Shown: positions 14,612-23,260 of the stretch, piece by piece
How positions within the stretch are numbered: the first letter of the stretch is position 1
Layout: each line of letters begins with the position of its first letter
Origin: Pontibacillus halophilus JSM 076056 = DSM 19796
Lineage (GTDB): Bacteria; Bacillota; Bacilli; Bacillales; BH030062
DNA length: 41,786 bases
Assembly (NCBI RefSeq): GCF_000425205.1
Contig: NZ_AULI01000022.1
Span: 1 to 41,786, forward strand
Reading direction: 5' to 3'
Program-made: the position numbers and the translations under genes
Notes under the pieces: generated by a model
What the model was told of the DNA's origin: nothing
Seen by the model: only the letters and a program-made list of their open reading frames with translations
Databases searched by the model: none

Positions 14612-15643
14612 CTATCCGTGCTCAATCACGGTATCCAATCGAGGGTTGTAGTCCATTCTATGGACGACTTTCATTTCAGACTCACTCACATCGTATACCA
14701 CTTTATTTGTATACAAATAGGTGGTCTCATTTGCTTTAGTCATTCCACTTACTAGGCCTCCCTCAACTGTGTAAGGTTCTCTCATGAGTTCCTGAGTTTC
14801 CATGTCATAAATCTCTACATAAGGTTGGTTAGGAGAACCCGTTACCGTAAAGAGCTTTCCATCGTTAATTACCATTTTTCGTGGAGTCTCTCTTGTTGCC
14901 ACAAACTCTTTCAATCCATCTTCTGTTAATTTATAGATTACGTTATAACCCTGTTTAGCTTGGTCCTTTCCTTCTAACTTCACCTCTTCCTCTTTCGCAA
15001 TCAGAACTTCATCCTGGGAGAAAACGATGCTTCCACTCACCTGCTGATCAAATAGCTTCTGTTCGTCCATTTGATCCCCTTGAATGGTTTTCAAGAAAGT
15101 ACCTGACTCTGTTCGATTCCAGACAAGTACCTCACCATTGTTCAGGTTCACTTTCATGTCATCAACTTCCCCATTTAAATCCCAAGTTTCAATGGGTTCA
15201 GAAAGATCATCACTTGCATATTTCTTCAACACAGGCTTACTATCTTTGTAGGTTATGACATAAATTTCTTCTTCGGTAGACGCGAGCTTGCCAACTGGTT
15301 CATTAAGAGTACCTAATTTGCTAATTTGCTCAGAAGTCGATTCATACAGCGTATAATTAACAGTTCCTACTTCATTTGCAGCTAGTATATTTCGATTGCC
15401 GTGTACATACGAAATACTATAGTTCACATCGTCCAACGTGCCAATTGAAGCCTGGTACTCCGTATGGAAATCACCTTCTGTTTCATTGAATACTTGTATC
15501 ATAACCTTTTCCTCTTCATTCGTCAGTGTCGTTACAAATGACTCCTCAATAACTGAATCAAATTGAGTCTCACTAAATGAGTCTGAAGAACACCCCGCTG
15601 CAGTTAAGGCAATGCCTAGGGTAAGGAATAATTGTTTTCTCAT
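14612..15643 (-). CDS. Lipoprotein with repeated beta-strand pattern
   Basis: 343 residues with a signal peptide and lipobox LTAAGC (Cys near residue 18), so probably surface-anchored. The rest alternates strands and turns in units of about 40 residues (for example NEPVGKLASTEEEIYVITY, VNLNNGEVLVWN and NDGKLFTVTGS), as in a beta-propeller. I recognise no family. It is the last gene of an operon with an ABC exporter and a secreted protein, 5 bases after the permease. Possible roles are self-protection, capture of the secreted product outside the cell, or sensing. Confidence 0.75.
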   Translation of the reverse strand: MRKQLFLTLGIALTAAGCSSDSFSETQFDSVIEESFVTTLTNEEEKVMIQVFNETEGDFHTEYQASIGTLDDVNYSISYVHGNRNILAANEVGTVNYTLYESTSEQISKLGTLNEPVGKLASTEEEIYVITYKDSKPVLKKYASDDLSEPIETWDLNGEVDDMKVNLNNGEVLVWNRTESGTFLKTIQGDQMDEQKLFDQQVSGSIVFSQDEVLIAKEEEVKLEGKDQAKQGYNVIYKLTEDGLKEFVATRETPRKMVINDGKLFTVTGSPNQPYVEIYDMETQELMREPYTVEGGLVSGMTKANETTYLYTNKVVYDVSESEMKVVHRMDYNPRLDTVIEHG

Positions 15644-15648
15644 GTGGG

Positions 15649-16830
15649 TTATTCACTCCTCAATGTTTCGACTGGGTCAAGTTTCGCTGCTTTAGTAATG
15701 GCCCGATAACTGGACCCTAGACTAACTAGTAAAACTAGGAATAGGCTCAATAGAACAAGCTTCCCGTTGAACGTAAGAGATAAAATGGATAATCCGTCCT
15801 TCGATTCAATATATTGATTAAAGAAGAACATCAATACATACGAAGATAGAATAGAAAGTACGAATGAGGCTAGCCCAATATACAGGACCTCCACAGATAA
15901 CAAGCTTGTGATATGCTTTCTCTTATATCCAATCGCCTTCATAATCCCAATCTCCTTGTAACGATTCTTTAGAGATTGGTTCATAATTGAACTGATACTC
16001 ACCGCTGCAAACCCAAGTAAAATGACAGCTAAAGCACCGCCTACTCCAATTAATAACTTAGCCACCACCGGTAATTGTTTCGAGGATTGTAACGCATAAT
16101 TCGTCGTATACCCTTTATCTTCAATGGTAGTTGCAACATTAACTAACTCTTCAACATTCTCGGCAATGACAATATAACGATCTGGTTTATGATGCGCGGT
16201 GTATTCATCCACCGTCATTTGCTCAAAGTTTGCATTTATTTGATTGACTAACGAAATTGGAACCAGTGATAGATTATCTGGAAAACCAAGTAAATCAGGT
16301 TGTTTGTAAGTTCCCACAATTTCAGCTGAAAGTTTCGACCGAACCCCTTCCCCTTCTTTAACCTTCACGGTATAGCTCAACTCAACCTCTTCTCCAGCCT
16401 TGAAGTCCTTATACTTATCGTTTAGTAGAACACTCTCCTCGCTAGAGAAGACCTGGTCTTCTCCCGTGAAAAACGAAAGGGCCTCTGTGGGAACCCCAAG
16501 AACCATAGTACTCGTTCGTTCCTTCTCTTTCTCAACTCCTACGAGCGCTGTCTCAGAAGGGAACGCAACACTGACCCCATCAATTTGTTGTAATACCTCG
16601 CCATCTTCACTTTGCAAAGCTTCTTCGTTGCTAGAAGATACTTCAATAAACTTCAATTGGTCATTCTCTATAACCGTTTCATTCATGGAATTCTCTACTC
16701 CCATAAAGAAACCTGCGACAAGATTAAAGACAATCAACCCAATGGAGATGATGACAATGGGACCTATTGTCTTAAACCCATGACGGATGAAATTCTTCCA
16801 CCCAAGGGTAAGTAAGTCCAGTTTATGCAC
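15649..16830 (-). CDS. ABC transporter permease (FtsX/MacB type)
   Basis: 393 residues with the MacB/FtsX topology: TM1 at about 18-42, a large extracellular domain (about 45-260), then three TM helices near 262-285, 308-335 and 355-375. The cytoplasmic coupling motif KEIGIMKAIG follows TM2. Such permeases do not carry substrate through a channel but act by mechanotransmission on extracellular or membrane substrates, including peptides and lipoproteins. Its start overlaps the end of the ATPase gene by 8 bases, so the two form one transporter. Confidence 0.85.
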   Translation of the reverse strand: MHKLDLLTLGWKNFIRHGFKTIGPIVIISIGLIVFNLVAGFFMGVENSMNETVIENDQLKFIEVSSSNEEALQSEDGEVLQQIDGVSVAFPSETALVGVEKEKERTSTMVLGVPTEALSFFTGEDQVFSSEESVLLNDKYKDFKAGEEVELSYTVKVKEGEGVRSKLSAEIVGTYKQPDLLGFPDNLSLVPISLVNQINANFEQMTVDEYTAHHKPDRYIVIAENVEELVNVATTIEDKGYTTNYALQSSKQLPVVAKLLIGVGGALAVILLGFAAVSISSIMNQSLKNRYKEIGIMKAIGYKRKHITSLLSVEVLYIGLASFVLSILSSYVLMFFFNQYIESKDGLSILSLTFNGKLVLLSLFLVLLVSLGSSYRAITKAAKLDPVETLRSE

Positions 16831-17527
16831 GTGATGAAACCTCCTGTAGTTGCCCTTCTACCATTTGATAGAATACATCAGCATAGTGTTGGAATATTTC
16901 ATTGTGGGTCACCACAACGACTGCTTTGTCTTCTCTTGTAATCGCTTGAAGCAGTTCGATAATACTCTCTTCATTCTGTTTGTCCAAATTACCAGTAGGT
17001 TCATCTGCTAGAATTAAATCAGGATTATGAACTAAGCTCCTGGCGATGGCTACACGTTGTTGTTCTCCCCCTGATAGTTGCTTAGGGTAATGATGGCGCC
17101 GCTCGTACATGCCTAGCTGTTTCAACATTTCTTGACTCTTCTGTATCCGTTCTTGAGACTTGATTTCCTTATGTAAATAAAGCGGATACGATACATTTTC
17201 TTCCGCCGATAAATGTGGGAGTAAATGGTAATCCTGAAACACAAAGCCGATAGAACTGCTTCGCAAACTCGTGCGGCTTTCATCCCCAAGATTATGGATT
17301 GTCTCGTTATCATAATAAATATCGCCACTAGTTGGTCGATCTAACAATCCAATAATATTCATCAATGTACTCTTCCCGGAACCAGATGCCCCCATAATCA
17401 CAACCATTTGGCCTTTATAGATTGAGAAATTCGTGTCGTTTAAGACGGATACCACTTCTGAGTTCGTATGATAGTCTTTCGTAATATGACGTAAAGACAT
17501 AATGGGGTGTGTAGATGCTTGTTCCAA
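16823..17527 (-). CDS. ABC transporter ATP-binding protein (LolD/MacB type)
   Basis: 234 residues with all ABC motifs: Walker A GASGSGKST (46-54), Q-loop Gln98 in FVFQDYH, signature LSGGEQQ (151-157), Walker B LILADE (171-176) and switch His208. It is the nucleotide-binding subunit for the permease downstream. It starts 3 bases after the gene for the membrane-anchored helical protein, so all are one operon. Systems of this type export or act on peptides, or provide resistance to antimicrobial peptides. Confidence 0.9.
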   Translation of the reverse strand: MEQASTHPIMSLRHITKDYHTNSEVVSVLNDTNFSIYKGQMVVIMGASGSGKSTLMNIIGLLDRPTSGDIYYDNETIHNLGDESRTSLRSSSIGFVFQDYHLLPHLSAEENVSYPLYLHKEIKSQERIQKSQEMLKQLGMYERRHHYPKQLSGGEQQRVAIARSLVHNPDLILADEPTGNLDKQNEESIIELLQAITREDKAVVVVTHNEIFQHYADVFYQMVEGQLQEVSSRA

Positions 17528-17530
17528 TTT

Positions 17531-19243
17531 TCACTCTCCTTTATCTTCGATGATTATTTCTTTAATCAGCTTAATGGTGAAATAAGTAGACCGTAAATCC
17601 ATATAGGAATCCTCATCTGTAACCGCATAGCCCCCTTGTCTTCTCAACGCATCAAGCTTCTTCAACAATGTTGTATCATCGTACTGGATTCTTGTTTGTC
17701 GCATAGCATGATAGGTATAGTAAATCATGTAAGCTGCTGCCTCAGAATCGGGTTTAATTTCCTCTTCGCTAAACCCTTTCACTGCACGATGCACTTTATC
17801 TGTCCAAGCATCTGTCTGAGACATTGCATCTATGAACGCACGGTTAGCTAATTCGGATTGTTGGTTAAAATACTTATTTCCATTAATAATAGAATCTAGC
17901 AACTGTTCAGCTTGATTAGGTAACTCGTGAGCCTTTAGTGGAGACCTAAGTAACTGCAGCGCTTCAACTTGATACGTCCATTGGAATATGCTTCCTTGCT
18001 TTATCGGCTTTCGAATCTCCTCAAGCAAGAAACTCTCTGCTTGATCTAAGAATGAGACATCAACACGCAATATTTGTTGCAACGTCAGGAAGCTAAGTTG
18101 TTTATCGGCAGATAAATCTTTAAAATCTTGATATGTATAAGAACTAACTTTGTCTTCTAAGGGAGCTAAATTAGAATACTCTGTTCCTTGTAACCAATGA
18201 AGCAACGAATAACCCATCATATTTTGATTCAAGTCTGCAGAGTAACTCGTTATTTTCGTAAATTGTCCATTGTCTTCATAAAGATTTAAATTATCCAAAA
18301 GGATCTTTTTATTTGAAGTATGAAGAGATGCTCCAATACTTCTTAACGCTGAAATATTCCGATACACGTACTGAATATCAGCAACATCAGATTTAAAAGA
18401 GTCCTTCAAATAGGATTCTATTCTGTTCATCCTTTCACTAGATGCTTTAATCTGACGTCCTTGATATAGTTTCGTATAATAATCAAGTTCAACCATACGC
18501 TTTACATCTGCTTGACCATCTAAAGTCGGCTCTTCCACCTCCACACTTGCGTCTTGTTTTCCAAGTATATCAAAAGAATTTATTAGAAAATATGCTCTTG
18601 AAGGACTAAATTTGCCATTTCTGGAAACGACACTGTCTAGGTAATTTGTTACTCGACTATTATAATCGGATGTATCAACTTTATTTCGCTCCATGACTCG
18701 AAGCATTTGATAGGTCTCACTCAATTTCACACCTGTATATTGCGGATCATCAGAAAAGTTCTTCATCTCTTTCGCCAAGAACACACCCGCATCTTTCATG
18801 AACGTTTGGCTAGCTACGTCCTTGATTTGTTGCCGATACACATCTGTGGTTGGAATCTCACATTGTTCTAACAACGAATCAATTGCATACAATGCTTCAA
18901 CCTCATTGAAAATCCCTAGATTTGAAGCATTTGTGAAATCTCGGTGTGCCATTTCTTCATGTACATACGAACATACCTCAAGTTCTTCACCAAGAAGCGC
19001 GTAAAGAGCATTCCCATAATAAGTGTTATAAAGACTTTGGATATCCTCTAACCCATTCGTTAAGCTAAAATCTCCACTTTCTTTCCATGAGCTTAATAGC
19101 TTATCAGAAACGTCATCCCAATCACCCTCCTCTAATGAACCAGCGGATAATTGGGATGACGCTTCTTTCGATTGCAAGACAAGAACCACCCCTCCCACGG
19201 TGAAAACCAAAGCAATCAAGATTCCTACATACCATTTTCTCAT
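17531..19243 (-). CDS. Membrane-anchored helical protein, possible alpha/alpha toroid
   Basis: 570 residues: an N-terminal TM helix (about 4-23) as signal anchor, then a large extracellular domain of repeated helix pairs. Near the C-terminus RRQGGYAVT and DLRSTYFTI resemble prenyltransferase/squalene-cyclase repeats (GGF...DLRSTY), and NGKFS and NGQFT near 212 and 328 may be earlier repeats. This suggests an alpha/alpha toroid, but the catalytic aspartates of cyclases are not evident. It lies between a secreted protein and an ABC exporter, so it may process, receive or neutralise that product outside the membrane. The ATG follows GGGAGGG. I cannot assign a family. Confidence 0.7.
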   Translation of the reverse strand: MRKWYVGILIALVFTVGGVVLVLQSKEASSQLSAGSLEEGDWDDVSDKLLSSWKESGDFSLTNGLEDIQSLYNTYYGNALYALLGEELEVCSYVHEEMAHRDFTNASNLGIFNEVEALYAIDSLLEQCEIPTTDVYRQQIKDVASQTFMKDAGVFLAKEMKNFSDDPQYTGVKLSETYQMLRVMERNKVDTSDYNSRVTNYLDSVVSRNGKFSPSRAYFLINSFDILGKQDASVEVEEPTLDGQADVKRMVELDYYTKLYQGRQIKASSERMNRIESYLKDSFKSDVADIQYVYRNISALRSIGASLHTSNKKILLDNLNLYEDNGQFTKITSYSADLNQNMMGYSLLHWLQGTEYSNLAPLEDKVSSYTYQDFKDLSADKQLSFLTLQQILRVDVSFLDQAESFLLEEIRKPIKQGSIFQWTYQVEALQLLRSPLKAHELPNQAEQLLDSIINGNKYFNQQSELANRAFIDAMSQTDAWTDKVHRAVKGFSEEEIKPDSEAAAYMIYYTYHAMRQTRIQYDDTTLLKKLDALRRQGGYAVTDEDSYMDLRSTYFTIKLIKEIIIEDKGE

Positions 19244-19267
19244 ACCATAATCCCTCCCTTTATATTA

Positions 19268-19303
19268 AGGAAGGGGATAAACCATGTGGTCCATCCCCTT
19301 CCT
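19268..19303 (-). terminator. Hairpin between the secreted-protein gene and its operon
   Basis: AGGAAGGGGAT pairs with ATCCCCTTCCT, with an inner ACCA/TGGT stem. On the minus strand only TTAATAT follows, not a clean T-run. It probably acts as a weak terminator or RNA stabiliser that lets the secreted protein be made in excess over the exporter genes. Confidence 0.55.
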
Positions 19304-19317
19304 CCATATTGAACCTA

Positions 19318-19803
19318 TTAATATAGTCTTGTTGTGGATGCAGTGGAAGATGCTTTCGTACCGTCAACAAAGACAGATGCTGTATTTGTCGCTGTACCTT
19401 TATAAGGAACTCCTGAGATGTTGTATGTACCTGAGTAATCAGAAATCCAAGTGTCATTGTTCGTCCAAGTACCAGTCAAATGATTTCCACTTGCCGTTCC
19501 TCCACTTACTCCGCCGATGGAAACACCAAGGCCACTTGCGCTAATGTCCCATGCAGTTTTCACCCAATCACCGTAATCAGGATTTTGACCTAAGAATTTT
19601 GCGCTTACTTGGTAAGACTGAGTCTGGAAGTAAGCCCCTGTGCTAATCCACACATTCGATTCAATTTCATGACTAGAAAGCCCAGGCACGCCCGCAGAAT
19701 TTGAATCACTGTAAGCAAATGCATTTGAACCGGCCCCAAATACAATAGCCGCTCCCATTAATGACGTTACAACAAACTTGCTAAATCGACCTTTATTAAA
19801 CAT
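19318..19803 (-). CDS. Secreted beta-rich protein, first gene of the ABC operon
   Basis: 161 residues. The signal peptide has a basic start (MFNKGRFSK), a hydrophobic core and a probable cleavage after SNAFA (near residue 30). The mature part, about 130 residues, is rich in Gly, Ser, Thr and aromatic residues with no cysteine: WISTGAYFQTQSY, GGVSGGTASG, GTWTNNDTWISDY and a C-terminal TRLY. This looks like a small secreted beta-sandwich. The ATG at 19801-19803 is 6 bases after GGAGGA; a longer frame to 19866 crosses the leader hairpin. Leading an operon with an ABC system recalls bacteriocin loci such as lactococcin 972, but the sequence does not clearly match that family. Confidence 0.7.
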   Translation of the reverse strand: MFNKGRFSKFVVTSLMGAAIVFGAGSNAFAYSDSNSAGVPGLSSHEIESNVWISTGAYFQTQSYQVSAKFLGQNPDYGDWVKTAWDISASGLGVSIGGVSGGTASGNHLTGTWTNNDTWISDYSGTYNISGVPYKGTATNTASVFVDGTKASSTASTTRLY

Positions 19804-19830
19804 GTAATCTCCTCCTAAACAGTATGTATC

Positions 19831-19848
19831 AGAACCTCTCAAGGTTCT
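19831..19848 (-). promoter_or_regulatory. Leader inverted repeat upstream of the secreted-protein gene
   Basis: AGAACCT pairs exactly with AGGTTCT around a 4-base loop, 27 bases before the start codon. It may be an RNA hairpin in the leader or an operator. TATTAT at about 19859 could be the -10, without a clear -35. Confidence 0.4.
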
Positions 19849-19949
19849 AAATTCACTATAATACACAATCTTCGGTGAAGAATCGGTAGGTTACGCATAA
19901 TCTATTGCGTGCCTCCGCAAAATGGGACAAGGTGACAGGAATAAAATTA

Positions 19950-19978
19950 TTGAGCACTCTAGAGAAACATGTTACTAT
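19950..19978 (+). promoter_or_regulatory. Promoter of the ArsR-AHSA1 gene
   Basis: TTGAGC (19950-19955), 17 bases, TACTAT (19973-19978). The -10 element lies inside the first operator repeat. A GGGACAAGGTGACAGG remnant of the GGGACA repeat family lies at 19924-19939. Confidence 0.5.
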
Positions 19979-20010
19979 AAGGTCACATTAACAAGTTACT
20001 TAAAGGTAAC
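19971..20010. promoter_or_regulatory. Paired operator repeats, likely ArsR autoregulation
   Basis: Two similar 16-mers, GTTACTATAAGGTCAC (19971-19986) and GTTACTTAAAGGTAAC (19995-20010), are spaced 24 bases apart. The second is nearly palindromic (GTTAC...GTAAC). They overlap the -10 element and the transcript start, as expected of a site where an ArsR-type dimer represses its own gene. Confidence 0.55.
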
Positions 20011-20032
20011 ATGTTGGGTATGGAGGATTCTA

Positions 20033-20815
20033 ATGAATAATGAACAACTCACAGCTGTGTTTAAGGCATTAAGTCACCCGATTCGTGTGACAATGTTGGA
20101 TTTACTCAAAGAGGGACCGAAACGTACATCTGACTTAGATGAGGCGTTTCCTGATGTTAGTCGTTACGCGGTCATGAAGCATTTAAACATCTTAGAAGAA
20201 GCGAACCTCCTTCTCATCCGGAGGGAAGGACGTACTCGACTGAACTACATCAATATCATTCCTCTCCAACAAGTATACGGACGCTGGGTATCGAAGTATC
20301 AATCGAATGATGCACACGCATTAACACAAATTAAAGAGCTTGCTGAAAGGAGACAAGAAACAATGAAACACGATACATTTCAGATTGAACAAGAAATTCT
20401 TATCGAAGCGAACAAAGAGAATGTATACAAGGCGTTGACTGAGAATATTGGACAGTGGTGGGCTTACCGATTATGCGGTGAAGGATCAACCATGACCTTA
20501 TCCGCAAAGGCTGGAGGCCAATTTATTGAGCATGGAGCGAACGGGGCTGATGCTTTATGGGGTACTGTTACGTTTGCATCAGAGAACAATGAAATTCGAC
20601 TGAATGGGTTATTAGGGATGCAAGGAGCTGTGAATAGCGCCTACTCCTATAAGTTAGAAGCAAATGGTAATCACACGTTGCTCAAACTGTCCCACCATGC
20701 TGTAGGCCTTCTCGATCCTGAATGGGAAGAACAACACGCAGCTGGATGGAAAGAACTATTAGGTGATTTCCTAAAGAATTATGTAGAAACGGGTAAGACA
20801 CCTGAGATTAAATAG
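20033..20815 (+). CDS. ArsR-type regulator fused to an AHSA1/SRPBCC domain
   Basis: 260 residues. Residues 1 to about 90 are an ArsR winged helix (FKALSHPIRVTMLDLL, then RYAVMKHLNILEEANLL). Residues about 110-260 are an AHSA1/START-like SRPBCC domain (IEQEILIEANKENVYKALTENIGQWW and GWKELLGDFLKNYV), a hydrophobic-ligand pocket. Fusions of this kind are presumed ligand-sensing repressors. No cysteine metal site of SmtB/ArsR type is visible. The ATG at 20033 follows GGAGG and is preferred to the ATG at 19922, which would read through the operators. It is a single-gene unit with its own terminator; the regulated function is unknown. Confidence 0.8.
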   Translation: MNNEQLTAVFKALSHPIRVTMLDLLKEGPKRTSDLDEAFPDVSRYAVMKHLNILEEANLLLIRREGRTRLNYINIIPLQQVYGRWVSKYQSNDAHALTQIKELAERRQETMKHDTFQIEQEILIEANKENVYKALTENIGQWWAYRLCGEGSTMTLSAKAGGQFIEHGANGADALWGTVTFASENNEIRLNGLLGMQGAVNSAYSYKLEANGNHTLLKLSHHAVGLLDPEWEEQHAAGWKELLGDFLKNYVETGKTPEIK

Positions 20816-20836
20816 GTAATGATATTCCTAACTCAT

Positions 20837-20888
20837 AGGGCAGCAACGTCATGGATGATCTCCTTGGCGTTGTTGCCCTAACTTTTTT
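20837..20888 (+). terminator. Terminator of the ArsR-AHSA1 gene
   Basis: AGGGCAGCAACG pairs with CGTTGTTGCCCT (one G-T pair) around a 19-base loop and is followed by a T-rich run. From 20891 to 21064 nothing else is seen. Confidence 0.8.
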
Positions 20889-21064
20889 ATTTTCTTATCT
20901 GGAAACCTGACAACTCCCCCTTTCTCTATCGTTGCTCACTATACCTTTCAATTTCGTATTGAAGAGGCTACAATTCTTCCCCCCGCCCCACTATTTCCAT
21001 TTATTAGGTTTACCTATTCATTCATTGTGGTAGTAATAAATGTTCATGCATGCCCAGTGTAAAA

Positions 21065-21111
21065 GTGACCATCGTCGCACATCCTTTTTCCTTATTTTGT
21101 ATTAGAATAAG
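21065..21111 (+). promoter_or_regulatory. Conserved upstream element of DUF1672 gene 1
   Basis: The 16-mer GTGACCATCGTCGCAC followed by CCTTTTTCCTTAT and an AT-rich -10-like block recurs at 23261-23307. Both copies lie about 102 bases before the ATG of a DUF1672 gene. This conservation between otherwise diverged spacers suggests a promoter with a shared regulator site. Confidence 0.55.
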
Positions 21112-21166
21112 TCTGGATGTTCATCGCTCCCTTGGTCGTTCAAACGTTGAAAGGATGCTATAAAGA

Positions 21167-22102
21167 ATGAATATAAAGAGAACTATTCTTCCTCTGATTT
21201 CTATTGCCACCCTCCTTCTAGAGGGATGTGGATTTCTAAATGAGAATCAGAGCACGACGTCAATGAAACAAGAAGCAGACATAACGAAAGAAAGTGAGAC
21301 CTTCATATCTGTGCAAGACTACGACGGCACAGGATACACGCTAAGAAATGCAAGTCCAGCGATAGAGAAATTAGCTAGGGAAAATGAGAAGGATATCAAC
21401 GAAGCGTTCAAAGACTATTTCTCTCAAGAATATAGCACAGAGGTAACGGTACATAACCTAGCTGCTGCCAATGATGCGATTACTGCCTACGTAGAATCTA
21501 AGAGTAATCCGAACTTCCATACCTACGCAGTCGTTCCAGTTAGACAAGGAGAAATCCTATATGATGAGGTGTTCTCTCAAGGAGGAAAGGTTGAAAATGC
21601 GATTGCCAGTGGCTTGTATGCATGGGTCTATGAGGATGAGTTTCAACAGTTAGACCAATTACTTGAAGCGTTCATGGAACACAATCCCATTACAGGAGTG
21701 ACGGATGAAGCTTTAAATAGGGTCATCGGTGCAGGGTATAGCACTCCCTACTATAGAACCGCTGTTCTCGACAAGTCATTAATCGATATCTCACAAGACT
21801 ATATTGATCATCCAAATCGAACAAAACGTGATTGGGCTAACGCACTTCAGTCAACAGATTATAACCATAAAGATGTGACAATCTCCCTCCACCTCTATAT
21901 GGCTGTTCAAGGGAACGAACCAGAACAATCAATCTTGTCTAAGCTAGAGGAAGAGATTAGAAATCACTCTAATACGATACCTCAAGGTACTTATCATATT
22001 GATATAAATGATAACTACATAAACAAAGTGACTGGAACAGGAAGTAAAGATAATACATTAAGCATCTCTTACCCAGAACCGATTATCATACTGAAAGAAT
22101 AG
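21167..22102 (+). CDS. DUF1672 lipoprotein, array gene 1
   Basis: 311 residues. The signal peptide ends at lipobox LLEGC, so it is predicted to be lipid-anchored outside the membrane. Family blocks follow: VQDYDGTGYTLRNA, EVTVHNLAAANDAITAYVES, FHTYAVVPV, GKVENAIASGLYA and a C-terminal DNYINKVTGTGSK. These fit DUF1672 (PF07901), staphylococcal and bacillar lipoproteins of unknown function. It is first of four tandem paralogues and has the conserved upstream element. The ATG lies 12 bases after AAAGG, a spacing conserved in the array. Confidence 0.75.
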   Translation: MNIKRTILPLISIATLLLEGCGFLNENQSTTSMKQEADITKESETFISVQDYDGTGYTLRNASPAIEKLARENEKDINEAFKDYFSQEYSTEVTVHNLAAANDAITAYVESKSNPNFHTYAVVPVRQGEILYDEVFSQGGKVENAIASGLYAWVYEDEFQQLDQLLEAFMEHNPITGVTDEALNRVIGAGYSTPYYRTAVLDKSLIDISQDYIDHPNRTKRDWANALQSTDYNHKDVTISLHLYMAVQGNEPEQSILSKLEEEIRNHSNTIPQGTYHIDINDNYINKVTGTGSKDNTLSISYPEPIIILKE

Positions 22103-22225
22103 AAACGATTATTCCATACATAACACCATGCCAATTGCGACCGTATCTTCCCCTTTACTTCTAGAAATCTACGTGATCCTAAACTGTACTACTTCAACAG
22201 AAATCGAAGAGGAGTGCCTCATGTA

Positions 22226-23176
22226 ATGAATATAACAAGATCAATTCTACTATTAATAGCTACAATATCTTTAGGGGGATGTGGATTTCTGAATGACGAG
22301 CAGAACGTACAACAAGATACAGATAGTAAAGAAGCTGAAGCTATCCATGAGACTGATAACACCTACGTTAAGGTTCAGGACTACACAGGTAATGGCTATA
22401 ATTTAAACAACTCAAATCAGAAGAATAAAGATATTGCATTAGAAAATAAACACGAGGTAGAAAAAGGGGTTAAGGATTACTTTCTATCACTATATAAATC
22501 AGAAGTTATCGTACATAACTTAGTAGCTGCTGATGACGCCGTAACTGTATTCGTAGAATCTAAAGAAGAACCTAACTATAATACGTATGCGATTGTTCCA
22601 ATTGATTTAACAAACGAAACAGTCTTAACAGACGAGATTTGGACTCAAGAAGGACAAGTCGAAAATGCCATTGCTAGTGGCCTATATGCAATGATTTATA
22701 GAGAAAGATTCAGTGAACTAGACGAATTAATTCGTACGTTTGTAAAGGACAACCCTGTTGTCGGTACAACTGAAGAAGCGAAAAACAATGTTTCAGGCTC
22801 CGGGCATGAAACTGTCTATTATCGTGTTTCAGTATTCAGTGACTACGTGTTATCCCTAACGGACGAATATCTGAGCAATCCAGACTATTCAGGCGAGGAT
22901 TGGAAGAATTATTTCGACGTGGAGAAGCTTAATCCTAAAGAAATAACGTTCGCCATAGAGTTGTTCATGGCCGATGAAGAAGCTTCCCCTAGTCAAGAGA
23001 TCTTGGACAAGCTTGTAACGACTATTGAAGAAGCTACCAACCTCCCCCCTGGCGAATACAACATCATTCTGAATGATAATTACGTCCATGCTGCTTCGTT
23101 TTCAGGATCAAAAGGAGAGCCATTGGAGCGCGCTATACCAAATCCCATTTACAAACTAGATTCAACATTGCGCTAG
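22226..23176 (+). CDS. DUF1672 lipoprotein, array gene 2
   Basis: 316 residues from the ATG at 22226, which is 11 bases after GAGGAG, as in the other copies; a GTG at 22214 in the same frame overlaps that site. Lipobox SLGGC, then VQDYTGNGYNLNN, EVIVHNLVAADDAVTVFVES, GQVENAIASGLYA and DNYVHAASFSGSK. It keeps the family blocks but is clearly diverged from gene 1. It lacks the upstream element of genes 1 and 3 and may be transcribed with gene 1 across a 123-base gap. Confidence 0.75.
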   Translation: MNITRSILLLIATISLGGCGFLNDEQNVQQDTDSKEAEAIHETDNTYVKVQDYTGNGYNLNNSNQKNKDIALENKHEVEKGVKDYFLSLYKSEVIVHNLVAADDAVTVFVESKEEPNYNTYAIVPIDLTNETVLTDEIWTQEGQVENAIASGLYAMIYRERFSELDELIRTFVKDNPVVGTTEEAKNNVSGSGHETVYYRVSVFSDYVLSLTDEYLSNPDYSGEDWKNYFDVEKLNPKEITFAIELFMADEEASPSQEILDKLVTTIEEATNLPPGEYNIILNDNYVHAASFSGSKGEPLERAIPNPIYKLDSTLR

Positions 23177-23260
23177 TACATGCTAGACACAATTAATGAG
23201 AGAGTCACTTCCTATATATACATCTATTTATCATGGTAGCCATACATGACCGGTCCAAAT

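Noticed and set aside
19318-19803. Lactococcin 972 family assignment for the secreted protein
   Set aside because: Operon context is similar, but the mature sequence does not show the family pattern clearly and the partner membrane protein has one TM helix rather than several.
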